The notes beneath the pieces were generated by a model that made no database searches, was not told the origin of the DNA, and worked only from the letters and a program-made list of their open reading frames with translations. A program made the translations under genes and the position numbers. Below are positions 26,534-37,126 of a stretch of DNA of 64,000 bases, in pieces. Each line of letters begins with the position of its first letter. Position 1 is the stretch's first letter. Origin of the DNA: Aeromicrobium sp. (GTDB taxonomy: Bacteria; Actinomycetota; Actinomycetes; Propionibacteriales; Nocardioidaceae). The stretch spans positions 1-64,000 of the forward strand of contig NZ_JAGLCD010000019.1 in NCBI RefSeq assembly GCF_023146395.1. The letters run 5' to 3'.

Positions 26534-26552
26534 GCGGGCCCGAGACACGGAC

Positions 26553-26582
26553 GGGGCGCGGGTGGGCGACCACCCGCGCCCC
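26553..26582 (+). terminator. Terminator hairpin after hpf
   Basis: A perfect 13-bp G+C stem (26553-26565 with 26570-26582) and a GCGA loop lie about 20 nt after the hpf stop. A few more pairs are possible beyond a bulge. There is no U-tract. Confidence 0.75.
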
Positions 26583-26681
26583 GCCCGTCTGTGCGGCCGC
26601 GTCCGGGTGCCATGGCGTCGCGGGAGGGTGCTCCGCCCCGCTTCGCGTGCAGAACTCCGCTTGCGTGGCATGATTCACTCC

Positions 26682-27341
26682 GTGGCCGACGACAGACAAC
26701 GCATCCGCGTCCTCCTCGTCGATGACCAAGAGCTGTTCCGCCGCGGCGTCAGCATGGTGCTCAGCGCCGATCCTGACCTGGACCTGATCGAGGTCGACGG
26801 CGGTGACGAGGCCTTGACGCAGGTCGCCGAGAACCCACCCGACGTCGTCCTGCTCGACGTGCGGATGCCGGGTCGCAGCGGGGTCGAGATCTGTGGCGCG
26901 ATCAAGGCCACGTCCCCCACGACGGGCATCATCATGCTCACGGCCAGTGATGAAGAGTCTGATCTCTACGAGTCCATCAAGAGCGGGGCGTCCGGCTATC
27001 TGCTCAAGGACGGCTCCACGTACGACCAGGTGGCCGAGGCCGTACGCCTCGTCGCCTCCGGGCAGTCGCTCATCAGTCCCACCATGGCGACCAAGCTGCT
27101 CGAGGAGTTCGTCCAGATCTCCAAGGGCCCGGCACCGTCGGCGAGTCTCACCGCCCGCGAGCTTCAGGTCCTGCGACTCGTGGCCCGCGGCCTGTCGAAC
27201 CGGGAGATCGCCGGCGAGCTGTTCATCAGCGAGAACACGGTCAAGAACCACATCCGCAACATCCTCGAGAAGCTGCAGATGAAGTCGCGCATGGAAGCGG
27301 CGATGTACGCCGTGCGCAGCAAGCTCGTCGACGACCTCTGA
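26682..27341 (+). CDS. NarL/FixJ-family response regulator
   Basis: This 219-residue regulator has a receiver domain with Asp59 in 'LLDVRMPGRSG', Thr in 'MLTASDEE' and Lys in 'YLLKDGS'. A LuxR-type HTH follows ('LTARELQVLRLVARGLSNREIAGELF', ~150-175). No histidine kinase is adjacent, so it is an orphan here. CATGAT lies 7 nt before the GTG at 26682, suggesting a leaderless start; the ATG at 26670 would add four residues. The cognate signal is unknown. Confidence 0.92.
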   Translation: MADDRQRIRVLLVDDQELFRRGVSMVLSADPDLDLIEVDGGDEALTQVAENPPDVVLLDVRMPGRSGVEICGAIKATSPTTGIIMLTASDEESDLYESIKSGASGYLLKDGSTYDQVAEAVRLVASGQSLISPTMATKLLEEFVQISKGPAPSASLTARELQVLRLVARGLSNREIAGELFISENTVKNHIRNILEKLQMKSRMEAAMYAVRSKLVDDL

Positions 27342-27351
27342 GCGCCGCCAC

Positions 27352-28596
27352 ATGACCACGGTGTCGGAGCGTTACACGGTCCTGCAGGCGCGACGCCTCG
27401 CCCTCGGGGCCCTGGGTTTCGCCCGGGGACGACCCGAGGGCACGATCTCCGCCCGCCACCTGCGCGCCACGATCGACCGCCTGGGGCTGTTCCAGATCGA
27501 CTCGGTCAACGTGCTGCAGCGCGCGCACTACCTGCCACTTTACTCGCGCCTCGGTCCGTACGACGTCGAGATGCTGCACCGGGCGTCCTCGCGTCCGCCG
27601 CGTCGGCTCGTGGAGTACTGGGCGCACGAGGCCGCGTTGCTCGACGTCCGCCTCTGGCCGGCCTTCGGGTTTCGCCGCCAGGACGACAGCCGCATGTGGG
27701 GCGGCCCGAGGGCCGTGGCTCGCGACAAGCCCGAGTTCGTCGCCTGGGTGCTCGAGGAGGTCCGGCGCCGGGGTCCGTTGACCGCGCGGCAGATCCAGGA
27801 GGACCTGCCGCGGGACCGCTCGCACTGGGGCTGGAACTGGTCGGAGGGCAAGCAGGCGCTCGAGTACCTGTTCTACGTGGGCGAGGTCATGGCCGCCGGA
27901 CGCACGGCCCAGTTCGAGCGGCTGTACGACCTGCCCGGACGCGTCCTGCCGTCCGACGTCGCCGGTCAGCCCGACCTGTCTCCGGAGGCCTCGCACCGGC
28001 TGCTCGTCGAGCACGCGGCACGGGCGCTCGGGATCGGCACGGCGCAGTGTCTGCGCGACTACTTCCGGCTGGCTCCGGGGCCCGCGAGCGTGGCGATCGA
28101 GGAGCTGACCGCCGACGGGGTGCTCGTGCCCGCCACGATCGACGGGTGGGCGCGCCCGGCCTGGCGCCACCGTGACGCGGTCGTGCCCCGCCGGGTCCGC
28201 GCCCGCGCCCTGGTGAGTCCGTTCGATCCGTTGGTGTTCGAACGAACCCGCCTCGCGCAGCTGTTCGGCTTCGATTACCGCATTGAGATCTACGTCCCGG
28301 CCGAGAAGCGTGTGCACGGCTACTACGTGCTCCCCTTCCTGCTGGGGGACCGGCTCGTGGGCCGGGTGGACCTCAAGCACGACCGGGCGACCGGACGTGT
28401 CCTGGTGCTCGCGGCCCACGCGGAGGCCCATGCGCCCCCGCACACCGCGGTCGAGCTGGCGGCCGAGCTCGAGCTGCTCGCGGGGTGGCTGGGGGCGAGC
28501 GGTGTCACGGTCGGCGATCGCGGGGATCTCGCCGCTGCGCTGTCGGATGCCGTCGACGCCCGTGCCCGGGCCCGGGAGTCAGGCGACACCGCCTAG
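27352..28596 (+). CDS. YcaQ-type interstrand-crosslink DNA glycosylase (winged helix, AlkX/AlkZ superfamily)
   Basis: This 414-residue protein belongs to the HTH_42 (DUF1006) superfamily that unhooks DNA interstrand crosslinks and removes bulky N7-alkyl adducts. The putative catalytic Q-x-D motif is 'FQIDSVNVL' at residues ~46-54, which matches the YcaQ subgroup rather than the Q-x-Q AlkZ subgroup. Other landmarks are 'VEYWAHEAALLD' (~85) and 'SPFDPLVFERTRLAQLFGFDYRIEIYVP' (split here by the usual FDPL core), then 'GYYVLPFLLGDRLVGRVDLK' (~325). It starts 10 bp after the response-regulator gene and may be co-transcribed. Confidence 0.88.
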   Translation: MTTVSERYTVLQARRLALGALGFARGRPEGTISARHLRATIDRLGLFQIDSVNVLQRAHYLPLYSRLGPYDVEMLHRASSRPPRRLVEYWAHEAALLDVRLWPAFGFRRQDDSRMWGGPRAVARDKPEFVAWVLEEVRRRGPLTARQIQEDLPRDRSHWGWNWSEGKQALEYLFYVGEVMAAGRTAQFERLYDLPGRVLPSDVAGQPDLSPEASHRLLVEHAARALGIGTAQCLRDYFRLAPGPASVAIEELTADGVLVPATIDGWARPAWRHRDAVVPRRVRARALVSPFDPLVFERTRLAQLFGFDYRIEIYVPAEKRVHGYYVLPFLLGDRLVGRVDLKHDRATGRVLVLAAHAEAHAPPHTAVELAAELELLAGWLGASGVTVGDRGDLAAALSDAVDARARARESGDTA

Positions 28597-28650
28597 ACTC
28601 GACCTGTTCAGGCCATCTGCTCCGGCCCATCTGCGAGGAAGTGCATCCGC

Positions 28651-31380
<2,730 letters not shown>

Positions 31381-31386
31381 AGCCGC

Positions 31387-31857
31387 TCAGCCCCACTCCA
31401 GAGCGGTGCAGCGCCACGCGGGCTGGTCGCGGTGGTCGGGGAGCAGCTCGAGCCGCAGGGCCACGGCCCGGGACCGACGGTGGTGGACGAACCGGCCCGC
31501 GACCTCGGCGACGGTCGGGGAGATCATCGCGACGTGGACCGAGACGACCCGGGCGTTGCCGCGGCGACCGGCGGCGCGGCGCGCACCGAGCGTCACGCGG
31601 CGCTCCAGGGCCCGGTAGACGTCGGGAGCGAGCCAGCCCGCGAGCTGGCGGGCCGGGCGGTCACCCACCAGGACCTCGACCAGAGCCTGCAGGAACCGGG
31701 AGGTCCGCTCGCGCAGCGGCGCCTCGGGGCGGGGGCCGCGCTCGACCGGGACCGGCAGCACGGGCTTGACGCCGGGGATCGGCAGCGGGATCTGCGGCTC
31801 GGCGTCGGGATCGATGCCGAACGGCACGACGACGGCCAGGGCCGTGGCCGACCTCAC
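31387..31857 (-). CDS. Rv3235-family protein
   Basis: This 156-residue actinobacterial protein is of unknown function. 'RFLQALVEVLVGDRPARQLAGWLAPDVYRAL' (key residues near 55-85) and 'RRSRAVALRLELL...WRCTALEWG' at the end are typical of the Rv3235 family, which lies near secA in Mycobacterium too. There is no signal peptide or membrane segment. The GTG start overlaps the stop of the LysM gene by 4 bp, so the two are coupled. It converges with secA, with a 6-bp gap. Confidence 0.82.
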   Translation of the reverse strand: MRSATALAVVVPFGIDPDAEPQIPLPIPGVKPVLPVPVERGPRPEAPLRERTSRFLQALVEVLVGDRPARQLAGWLAPDVYRALERRVTLGARRAAGRRGNARVVSVHVAMISPTVAEVAGRFVHHRRSRAVALRLELLPDHRDQPAWRCTALEWG

Positions 31858-32465
31858 GACGCCACCGGTCCGTTGTTCGGGACCCGCAGGACCTGACCCG
31901 GGTGCAGCACGTCGGGATCGGGACCGATGACCTCACGGTTCGTGGCGTGCCACGTGCTCGTCAACCGCGCGATGTCGCGATCTGTCGCGGTGTCCTGCGT
32001 GTGCTCGCGGGCCAGGGTCCAGAGGCAGTCGCCGGCCTGCACGACCACGGTGGCGACCGACGTCGAGGGGCCGGGTGACGGAACGGGGCTCTCCGGTGCC
32101 GTGGCGGCGGCCGGTGCCCGGTCGGGGAGCGGCAGGCCGTCGAGATCGGCAGGGTTCGCGTGGGCGTTGGACGCGAGCAGCAGGGCGCTGGTCGAGAGAG
32201 TCGCGGCCAACCACGGCGGCGCCAGACGCCGGGCCAGCCCGGCCGCCGTGGCGGTGCGCCGCGCGAGGGCGACGAGGGCGCTGGCGACCAGGAGCCAGAG
32301 CGACAGGGCCGCCAGGACGATGTCGGCGACGCCCGCGAGTGCCGGTGCGAGCTCGGGGCCGACGACCTCCGAGGCGCTGGACGGGAGGTGGGGGAGGGTC
32401 AGGGAGAGGCCGAGGACGGATCCCGCCGCCGTGGCGAGGACTGGGCGACGACTGGTGTTCTGCAT
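31854..32465 (-). CDS. LysM-domain membrane protein
   Basis: This 203-residue protein has two hydrophobic segments (~15-30 and ~48-70), a third near 95 and a Pro/Ser/Ala-rich linker. A C-terminal LysM peptidoglycan-binding domain follows ('VVQAGDCLWTLAREH', 'VIGPDPDVLHPGQVLRVP', ~140-200). It is probably membrane-bound with the LysM domain facing the wall. GGGGGA stands 4 nt before the ATG at 32465, so this start is preferred to the longer frame beginning at 32534. A phased repeat array lies just upstream and may regulate it. Confidence 0.85.
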   Translation of the reverse strand: MQNTSRRPVLATAAGSVLGLSLTLPHLPSSASEVVGPELAPALAGVADIVLAALSLWLLVASALVALARRTATAAGLARRLAPPWLAATLSTSALLLASNAHANPADLDGLPLPDRAPAAATAPESPVPSPGPSTSVATVVVQAGDCLWTLAREHTQDTATDRDIARLTSTWHATNREVIGPDPDVLHPGQVLRVPNNGPVAS

Positions 32466-32474
32466 GAAATCCCC

Positions 32475-32522
32475 CGTTTGATGACGTTTGATGACGTATG
32501 TGAACACCAAAGATCGTTTGAT
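32475..32522 (-). promoter_or_regulatory. Helically phased direct-repeat array (CGTTTGAT) upstream of the LysM gene
   Basis: CGTTTGATGA occurs at 32475-32484 and 32485-32494, a degenerate copy (CGTATGTGAA) follows at 32495, and CGTTTGAT recurs at 32515-32522. All starts are multiples of 10 bp apart, so the copies face the same side of the helix. It lies in an A/T-richer 104-bp gap between divergent genes. It is a likely binding array for a regulator that binds head to tail; the regulator is unknown. Confidence 0.55.
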
Positions 32523-32557
32523 CGCACCTGTCAACGACCCGGTGCACAGGAGGCGCC

Positions 32558-32563
32558 TACCGT
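32558..32563 (+). promoter_or_regulatory. -10 box of a leaderless promoter (TACCGT)
   Basis: TACCGT ends 6 nt before the ATG at 32570. The phased repeats end 35 nt upstream of this box, so they could also affect this promoter. Confidence 0.5.
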
Positions 32564-32569
32564 GGGGCG

Positions 32570-33082
32570 ATGCGGTGGGACCGGTTGCTGGCCGAGATCG
32601 AGGCCTCCGCGCTCGACGAGGCGGCGCTCGAGCGCGACGCCCTCGCGGTCGAGCTGACCGACGAGGAGTGGTCGGGCGCCCGAATTCGTGACCTGGTCTG
32701 GGGCGACGTGGCGCTGGACGTGCGCGGCGTCGGCTGGGTCGAGGGGCGCGTGCTCCGCTCGACCGAGGAGTTCATGGTGCTGGCGGAGGCGGCGCGGGAG
32801 ATCGTCGTCGCTCGCGCCGCGTTGCTGGGCTGGCGCGGCGGCAGCGGTCGCGCCCCCGAGCCTCGCGGAGTCGAGGCGAGGCTCGGCTGGGCTCAGCTCC
32901 TGCGGGCGCTCAGGGACGAGGGTGAGCCCGTGTGCGTCGTGCGGACCGACGGTGTCGCGGTGACGGGAGTCGTGGGCGCGGTGACCCGCGAGGCCGTTCG
33001 TCTCGAGGGCTCAGGCGAGGAGAACCCGGGCTCGCCGGTGTGGGTCGTCCTGACGGCAGTCGCGACGCTCCACGTGCTGTGA
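32570..33082 (+). CDS. Conserved actinobacterial-type protein of unknown function
   Basis: This 170-residue protein has no signal peptide or membrane segment. It is acidic at the N-terminus ('LLAEIEASALDEAALERDALAVEL') and contains several short beta-rich stretches ('WGDVALDVRGVGWVEGRVL', 'VCVVRTDGVAVTGVVGAV'). The second half resembles a small beta-barrel of the kind seen in Sm-like or translation-barrel folds, but I do not recognise a family. It starts at a leaderless-type promoter and converges with the HTH gene at 33094. Confidence 0.72.
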   Translation: MRWDRLLAEIEASALDEAALERDALAVELTDEEWSGARIRDLVWGDVALDVRGVGWVEGRVLRSTEEFMVLAEAAREIVVARAALLGWRGGSGRAPEPRGVEARLGWAQLLRALRDEGEPVCVVRTDGVAVTGVVGAVTREAVRLEGSGEENPGSPVWVVLTAVATLHVL

Positions 33083-33093
33083 GACCGACCGCC

Positions 33094-33360
33094 TCAGTCG
33101 GAGCTGCGGCTCGAGCTGAGATCCTGGCCGTCCAGCTCGGACGCGAAGTCCGGGTCGAGCAGGTGGGACTCGACGCGCGCGTACTGCCGCTGGATGTAGT
33201 CCTCCAGCTCGACGTGCTCGACCCGCCACTGCCCACGGCCGCCGATCTGGATGCCCCGCAGATCCCCTGAGCGCACGAGCGCATAGACCTGCCGGACGGT
33301 GACGTTGAGGACCTCGGCGACATCAGCGAGAGTGAGGAATCGCGGCGTCTCCGAACCCAT
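33094..33360 (-). CDS. BldC/excisionase-type helix-turn-helix protein
   Basis: This 88-residue protein is a single MerR-like HTH_17 domain: 'FLTLADVAEVLNVTVRQVYALVRSGDLRGIQIGGRGQWRVE', split here over residues 8-48, with a short acidic Ser/Asp tail. Such proteins (BldC, excisionases) often bind tandem repeats side by side. It may control its own promoter, where TGACAC-N6-GTGTCA occurs 11 nt upstream of the ATG, or the phased array at 32475. Both targets are inference. It is transcribed away from the SAF-domain gene. Confidence 0.85.
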   Translation of the reverse strand: MGSETPRFLTLADVAEVLNVTVRQVYALVRSGDLRGIQIGGRGQWRVEHVELEDYIQRQYARVESHLLDPDFASELDGQDLSSSRSSD

Positions 33361-33370
33361 GTGCCCAGTG

Positions 33371-33388
33371 TGACACGGGTGAGTGTCA
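33371..33388. promoter_or_regulatory. Inverted repeat TGACAC-N6-GTGTCA (possible operator)
   Basis: Perfect 6-bp half-sites separated by 6 bp lie 11 nt upstream of the HTH start codon, in the divergent region before the SAF gene. The position suits a repressor of the HTH gene. Confidence 0.4.
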
Positions 33389-33513
33389 GCGCTCAGGTCA
33401 TCTCCGGAGCCGGTGTGGACGACGGTGGACGGGTGGTGGACGAGTCACGGGTCCGTGCACTAGACATCCGGGTCAGGTGCGCAACTGCGTGCCCGATCAG
33501 GGTCGGGGGGACC

Positions 33514-34158
33514 ATGGGACGACGCGACACGACCACGCGACCGGCACGGCGGGTCGTCGTGCGTCGATGGCGCGACCCGCGGCTGCTCGCGGGCGTCGTG
33601 CTGGTCGTGGGTGCCACGGCGCTCGGGGCCCGCATCGTCGTCGGCGCCGACGACACCGTCGAGTACTGGGCCGTCTCGGACGAGGTCCGAGCGGGCGACA
33701 CCGTGGGCCCGGACGACCTCATGGCGACCAGGGCCAGGCTCGACGGCGCGAGCGGCGAGGCCTACGTGCGGGTCGAGGAGGAGCTCCCCGAGCGGCTCGA
33801 CGCACTGCGCTGGACCGTCGACCTCGCGCCGGGTGCGCTCGTCGGGCGCGACTCCTGGGCGGCCGGCGACGCGTCCCGGGGTCATCTCCCGGTCAGCGTC
33901 CAGACGGGGTTCCTTCCCCCCGATCTCGGCGCGGGCGACCTCGTCGACGTCTGGGTGGGTCCGGGCCCGGGGGAGGCGACCGATCTCCCGGCCGTGCGGC
34001 AGGCGTCCGGGCTCCGGGTCCTGGACGCCGGCACCTCGGAGACGCTCGGAGCCAGCGTGACGCGGACCGTCGTGCTGGACCTCGGGTCGCAGACGCTCGG
34101 GGGCGAGCAGATCGCGGCGATCGCCTCCGGTCACGTGACGCTGGTCCGGGTGCCGTGA
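33514..34158 (+). CDS. SAF-domain protein, RcpC/CpaB-like
   Basis: This 214-residue protein has one N-terminal membrane segment (~25-45) followed by a SAF domain ('AVSDEVRAGDTVGPDDLMATRARL', ~55-80) and a C-terminal region with 'GDLVDVWVGPGPG' (~140). The layout resembles CpaB/RcpC, the periplasmic component of Flp (tight-adherence) pilus systems, but no secretin or TadA gene is present. The GGGGGG before ATG 33514 suggests this start. Its stop overlaps the CpaE-like gene (GTGA), so the two act together. Confidence 0.78.
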   Translation: MGRRDTTTRPARRVVVRRWRDPRLLAGVVLVVGATALGARIVVGADDTVEYWAVSDEVRAGDTVGPDDLMATRARLDGASGEAYVRVEEELPERLDALRWTVDLAPGALVGRDSWAAGDASRGHLPVSVQTGFLPPDLGAGDLVDVWVGPGPGEATDLPAVRQASGLRVLDAGTSETLGASVTRTVVLDLGSQTLGGEQIAAIASGHVTLVRVP

Positions 34159-35300
34159 CCGACGTCGCGATCGCCGCTGCCGGTGCGGCGTGGGAGCCTC
34201 AGGCCCTGGCGGCGGTCGACCAGGCCCCGCACCTGCGGCTCGCGCGCCGCTGCGTCGACGTCAGCGAGCTGCTCGCGGTGGTGCGGACCGGGGCGGCCTC
34301 CGTCGCCCTGGTCGACCCGGCGCTCCCGGGCCTCGACATCGACGTCGTGCGCGAGCTCACGTCGGCCGGGGCCGCCGTGGCCGCGTGCGGGGACACCGCG
34401 GCGGCGGCCGCCCTCGGCATCGCCTGGCGTCCTGATCCCACCCAGCTCGGGCAGGTCGACTGGGCCGAGCCGGTGCCGGTCCCGGGTCCACCACCACCAC
34501 CGTCGACCGGCGCGGACGACCGGAGCGCCGGGCGAGTGCTCGTCGTGTGGGGTCCGGCCGGTGCTCCGGGGCGTTCGACGCTCGCGCTCGCGCTGGCCTC
34601 GGCGCTGGCCGGCCTCGGGCAGCGCACGGCGCTCGTCGACGCCGACGTGGCTGGCGGGACGCTGGCCCAGCAGCTCGGCGTGCTCGACGACCTCAGCGGG
34701 ATCTTGGCCTCTTGTCGAGCCGCTGGCAACGGGCGCGGCCACGAGGTCGACGGCCATCTCGTGGAGGTGGAGCCGGGGCTCGACCTGCTCACGGGCATTC
34801 CGCGCGCCGACCTCTGGCCGCACCTGCGGGTCGGCGCGCTCGGCACGGTGCTGGACCGGCTCCGCAGCGACCATGCGCACGTCGTCGTCGACGTCGGGTC
34901 CGGTCTCGACCTCGACGGCACGGTCGGGCGGTCACGGCACGCGCTGACCCGGAACCTCGTCGAGGAGGCTGACGACCTGGTCGTGGTCGGTCGCGCGGAC
35001 CCCGTGGGGCTGTCCCGGCTGGTGCGGGGACTCGCCGAGCTGCGCGAGGTCGTGCCGGGCCCGCCGAGCGCGGTCGTGGTCAACCTCGCGGGGACGGGTC
35101 CGGGCTGGAGCGAGCGCGAGGTCGCCGAGACGGTGCGCCGGCTCGCCGGCCGCGCTCCCGACCTGTTCCTGCCCGCCGATCCCGCGACGCTCCACGCGGC
35201 GATGATGCACGGCCGGTCGCCCGGTGCGGCGGCTCCCGCCTCGCCCTTCGTGGGTCGGGTCCGCGAGCTCGTGGCCACACTTCGGCTGGACGACCGGTGA
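34155..35300 (+). CDS. CpaE/TadZ-like P-loop ATPase with atypical Walker A
   Basis: This 381-residue protein has a degenerate receiver-like N-terminal half and a ParA/MinD-type ATPase half. The Walker A region reads 'GPAGAPGRSTLALALASAL' (~135-153): the signature Lys and the final GKS/T Lys are both replaced. 'ALVDADVAGGTLAQQLG' (~160) is the switch region and 'HVVVDVGSGLD' (~242) is Walker B. This matches CpaE/TadZ-like proteins that localise pilus or secretion machinery. The GTG start is fixed by the 4-bp overlap with the SAF gene. Without Lys, nucleotide binding may be weak or different. Confidence 0.78.
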   Translation: MTDVAIAAAGAAWEPQALAAVDQAPHLRLARRCVDVSELLAVVRTGAASVALVDPALPGLDIDVVRELTSAGAAVAACGDTAAAAALGIAWRPDPTQLGQVDWAEPVPVPGPPPPPSTGADDRSAGRVLVVWGPAGAPGRSTLALALASALAGLGQRTALVDADVAGGTLAQQLGVLDDLSGILASCRAAGNGRGHEVDGHLVEVEPGLDLLTGIPRADLWPHLRVGALGTVLDRLRSDHAHVVVDVGSGLDLDGTVGRSRHALTRNLVEEADDLVVVGRADPVGLSRLVRGLAELREVVPGPPSAVVVNLAGTGPGWSEREVAETVRRLAGRAPDLFLPADPATLHAAMMHGRSPGAAAPASPFVGRVRELVATLRLDDR

Positions 35301-35331
35301 TAACCTCACCCCGACCGGAGTGAGGAGTGCC

Positions 35332-36738
35332 ATGCAGCGTCTGAGCCCGTTGGACGCGCTCTTCCTGCAGAGCGACAGCCCCACGGTTCCCCGTCAGATC
35401 GCGACGTTGGCGATCCTCGAGGCGGGTGAGACCTCGCTCGACCACGACCGCCTCCTGCGCATCATCGACGAGCGCATCGACCTGGTCCCGCGGTACCGCC
35501 AGGTCCCTCGCCACGTGCCGGGCCGGATCGGCCCCCCGGTGTGGGTCGACGACGAGAACTTCGACATCACGCTGCACGTCCGGCGCTCGGCGCTGCCCTC
35601 GCCCGGATCGCGTGACGCCCTGCACGAGCTCGTGGGCCGGCTCGTCGCCCGCCGCCTCGACCTCGACCGACCGCTCTGGGAGCTCTACCTCGTCGAGGGC
35701 CTCGAGGACGGCGCCACCGCGTTGCTGTTCAAGGCGCACCAGGCGCTCGTCGACGGGTCCGAGACGGTCGACCTCGCGCAGGTCCTGCTCGAGGAGGTCG
35801 CCCACGCCCGCGACATCCCGCACGAGGAGTGGACCCCGCGTCCCGATCCCGGCGCGCTGGCCCTGGCCGCCTCCACGGTCAACCGCACCGTGACGCACCC
35901 GGGCGAGGCCCTCCGCACCGTCGAGCGCGTCGCGGGCCGGTTCGTCCGTCACCTCCCGGTGGTCGGCACCCCCACGACCCCGTCGCACGGAGTCCTGCAG
36001 ACGACGCTCTCGCGGCACCGGCGCTTCGCGACCATCGCGGTCTCGTTCGGTGAGCTGCGGCGGGTCCGAGAGTTCCACGGCGGCACGGTCAACGACGCGA
36101 TCCTCGCCTCGATCGCCGGCGGCCTGCGTGGCTGGATGCTGACCCGGGCGGAGCCGGTCACCCCGAAGACGAGCTTCCGGGCGCTCGTGCCGATGTCGGT
36201 CGTGTCCGAGGGCCTGCCGACCTCGTTGGGCTCGCGGGTCACGGGGCACCTGCTGTCCCTCCCGGTCGGCGAGTCCAATCCCGTGGTCCGCCTGCACCAG
36301 GTCTCCTACGCGCTGAAGGACCACCGCGAGACCGGCCTGGCGGTCGCGGCCAACGAGCTCGCCAACCTCCCGGGCTTCGCGACCTCCACGTTCCACGCGG
36401 TGGGTGCGCGGGTCGCGATGGCCGAGGCGCGACGCGATCACCACATCACCATCACGAACGTGCCGGGCTCGTTCGATCCGGTGTACCTGGCGGGGCAGAA
36501 GGTCCAGGAGGTCTACTCGGCGATCCCGCTGCGTGGCCACCGTGCGGTCTCGATCGCGGTCACGTCGTACAACGGCCAGGTGTTCTTCGGTCTGGTCGGC
36601 GACCGTGAGGCGGTGCCCGATCTCGACGTGCTCGCCCAGTGCATCCGCGAGTCGGTCGACGAGCTCGTCGAGACGGCGACCTCGGCGACCCGGCGCGCCC
36701 CGCGCGGTCGCCAGCGCCCGCAGCGGGGCACCTCATGA
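35332..36738 (+). CDS. Wax ester synthase/diacylglycerol acyltransferase (WS/DGAT) family protein with altered active-site motif
   Basis: This 468-residue protein has the WS/DGAT architecture of actinobacterial triacylglycerol synthases. It has 'LSPLDALFL' at the start, 'DRPLWELYLVEGL' (~115), 'GTVNDAILASIAGGLRGWM' (~245) and 'NVPGSF' (~380). The catalytic HHxxxDG motif is present as HQALVDG (136-142), so the second His, normally the general base, is Gln137. Activity may be lost or altered. AGGAG (35323-35327) stands just upstream of ATG 35332. A DUF6912-like gene overlaps its 3' end. WS/DGAT genes (Rv3234c, Rv3233c) occur in the matching region of Mycobacterium. Confidence 0.9.
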   Translation: MQRLSPLDALFLQSDSPTVPRQIATLAILEAGETSLDHDRLLRIIDERIDLVPRYRQVPRHVPGRIGPPVWVDDENFDITLHVRRSALPSPGSRDALHELVGRLVARRLDLDRPLWELYLVEGLEDGATALLFKAHQALVDGSETVDLAQVLLEEVAHARDIPHEEWTPRPDPGALALAASTVNRTVTHPGEALRTVERVAGRFVRHLPVVGTPTTPSHGVLQTTLSRHRRFATIAVSFGELRRVREFHGGTVNDAILASIAGGLRGWMLTRAEPVTPKTSFRALVPMSVVSEGLPTSLGSRVTGHLLSLPVGESNPVVRLHQVSYALKDHRETGLAVAANELANLPGFATSTFHAVGARVAMAEARRDHHITITNVPGSFDPVYLAGQKVQEVYSAIPLRGHRAVSIAVTSYNGQVFFGLVGDREAVPDLDVLAQCIRESVDELVETATSATRRAPRGRQRPQRGTS

Positions 36739-37025
36739 GGGTCTACCTGGCGGCCGACGCCGACGACCTGCGCCGACTGGCCGCCGGCGAGACGCTCGAC
36801 CAGGAGCAGCTGCTGGCCGCCTCGGAGGACGAGGAGGACGAGCTGGCCGCCCTCGAGGAGGCCGTGGAGTCCGGTCCCGTCGCGGTGGCGGCCGAGGTCG
36901 ACGTCGAGGACGCCCCCGTCGCGCTCGCGCACGTGCAGGCGTTTCACCTCGTGCTCGACGACAGCGGTCACCTGCAGTGGTTCGGCCCCGATGAGCTCGA
37001 CGCGGTGCTCGACCTCCTGACCTGA
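36735..37025 (+). CDS. Small DUF6912-like protein
   Basis: This 96-residue acidic protein begins 'RVYLAADADDLRRLAAGE' and ends 'HVQAFHLVLDDSGHLQWFGPDELDAVLDLL'. I associate this pattern with the actinobacterial DUF6912 family, of unknown function. It has no signal peptide or membrane segment. The ATG overlaps the WS/DGAT stop (ATGA), so it is co-translated with that gene. Confidence 0.72.
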   Translation: MRVYLAADADDLRRLAAGETLDQEQLLAASEDEEDELAALEEAVESGPVAVAAEVDVEDAPVALAHVQAFHLVLDDSGHLQWFGPDELDAVLDLLT

Positions 37026-37056
37026 GCCGGCGCCGGCCCCCCGGGCCTCCGGCGCG

Positions 37057-37098
37057 CACGAGGGCCCCGCACCCAGAACCGGGTGCGGGGCCCTCGTG
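37057..37098. terminator. Bidirectional terminator between convergent genes
   Basis: A perfect 18-bp stem (37057-37074 with 37081-37098) and a 6-nt loop lie between the DUF6912-like and DUF2505 genes. It can serve both strands. Confidence 0.88.
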
Positions 37099-37126
37099 GT
37101 CCGGTCCGGGTCGGCCCGGACCAGGA

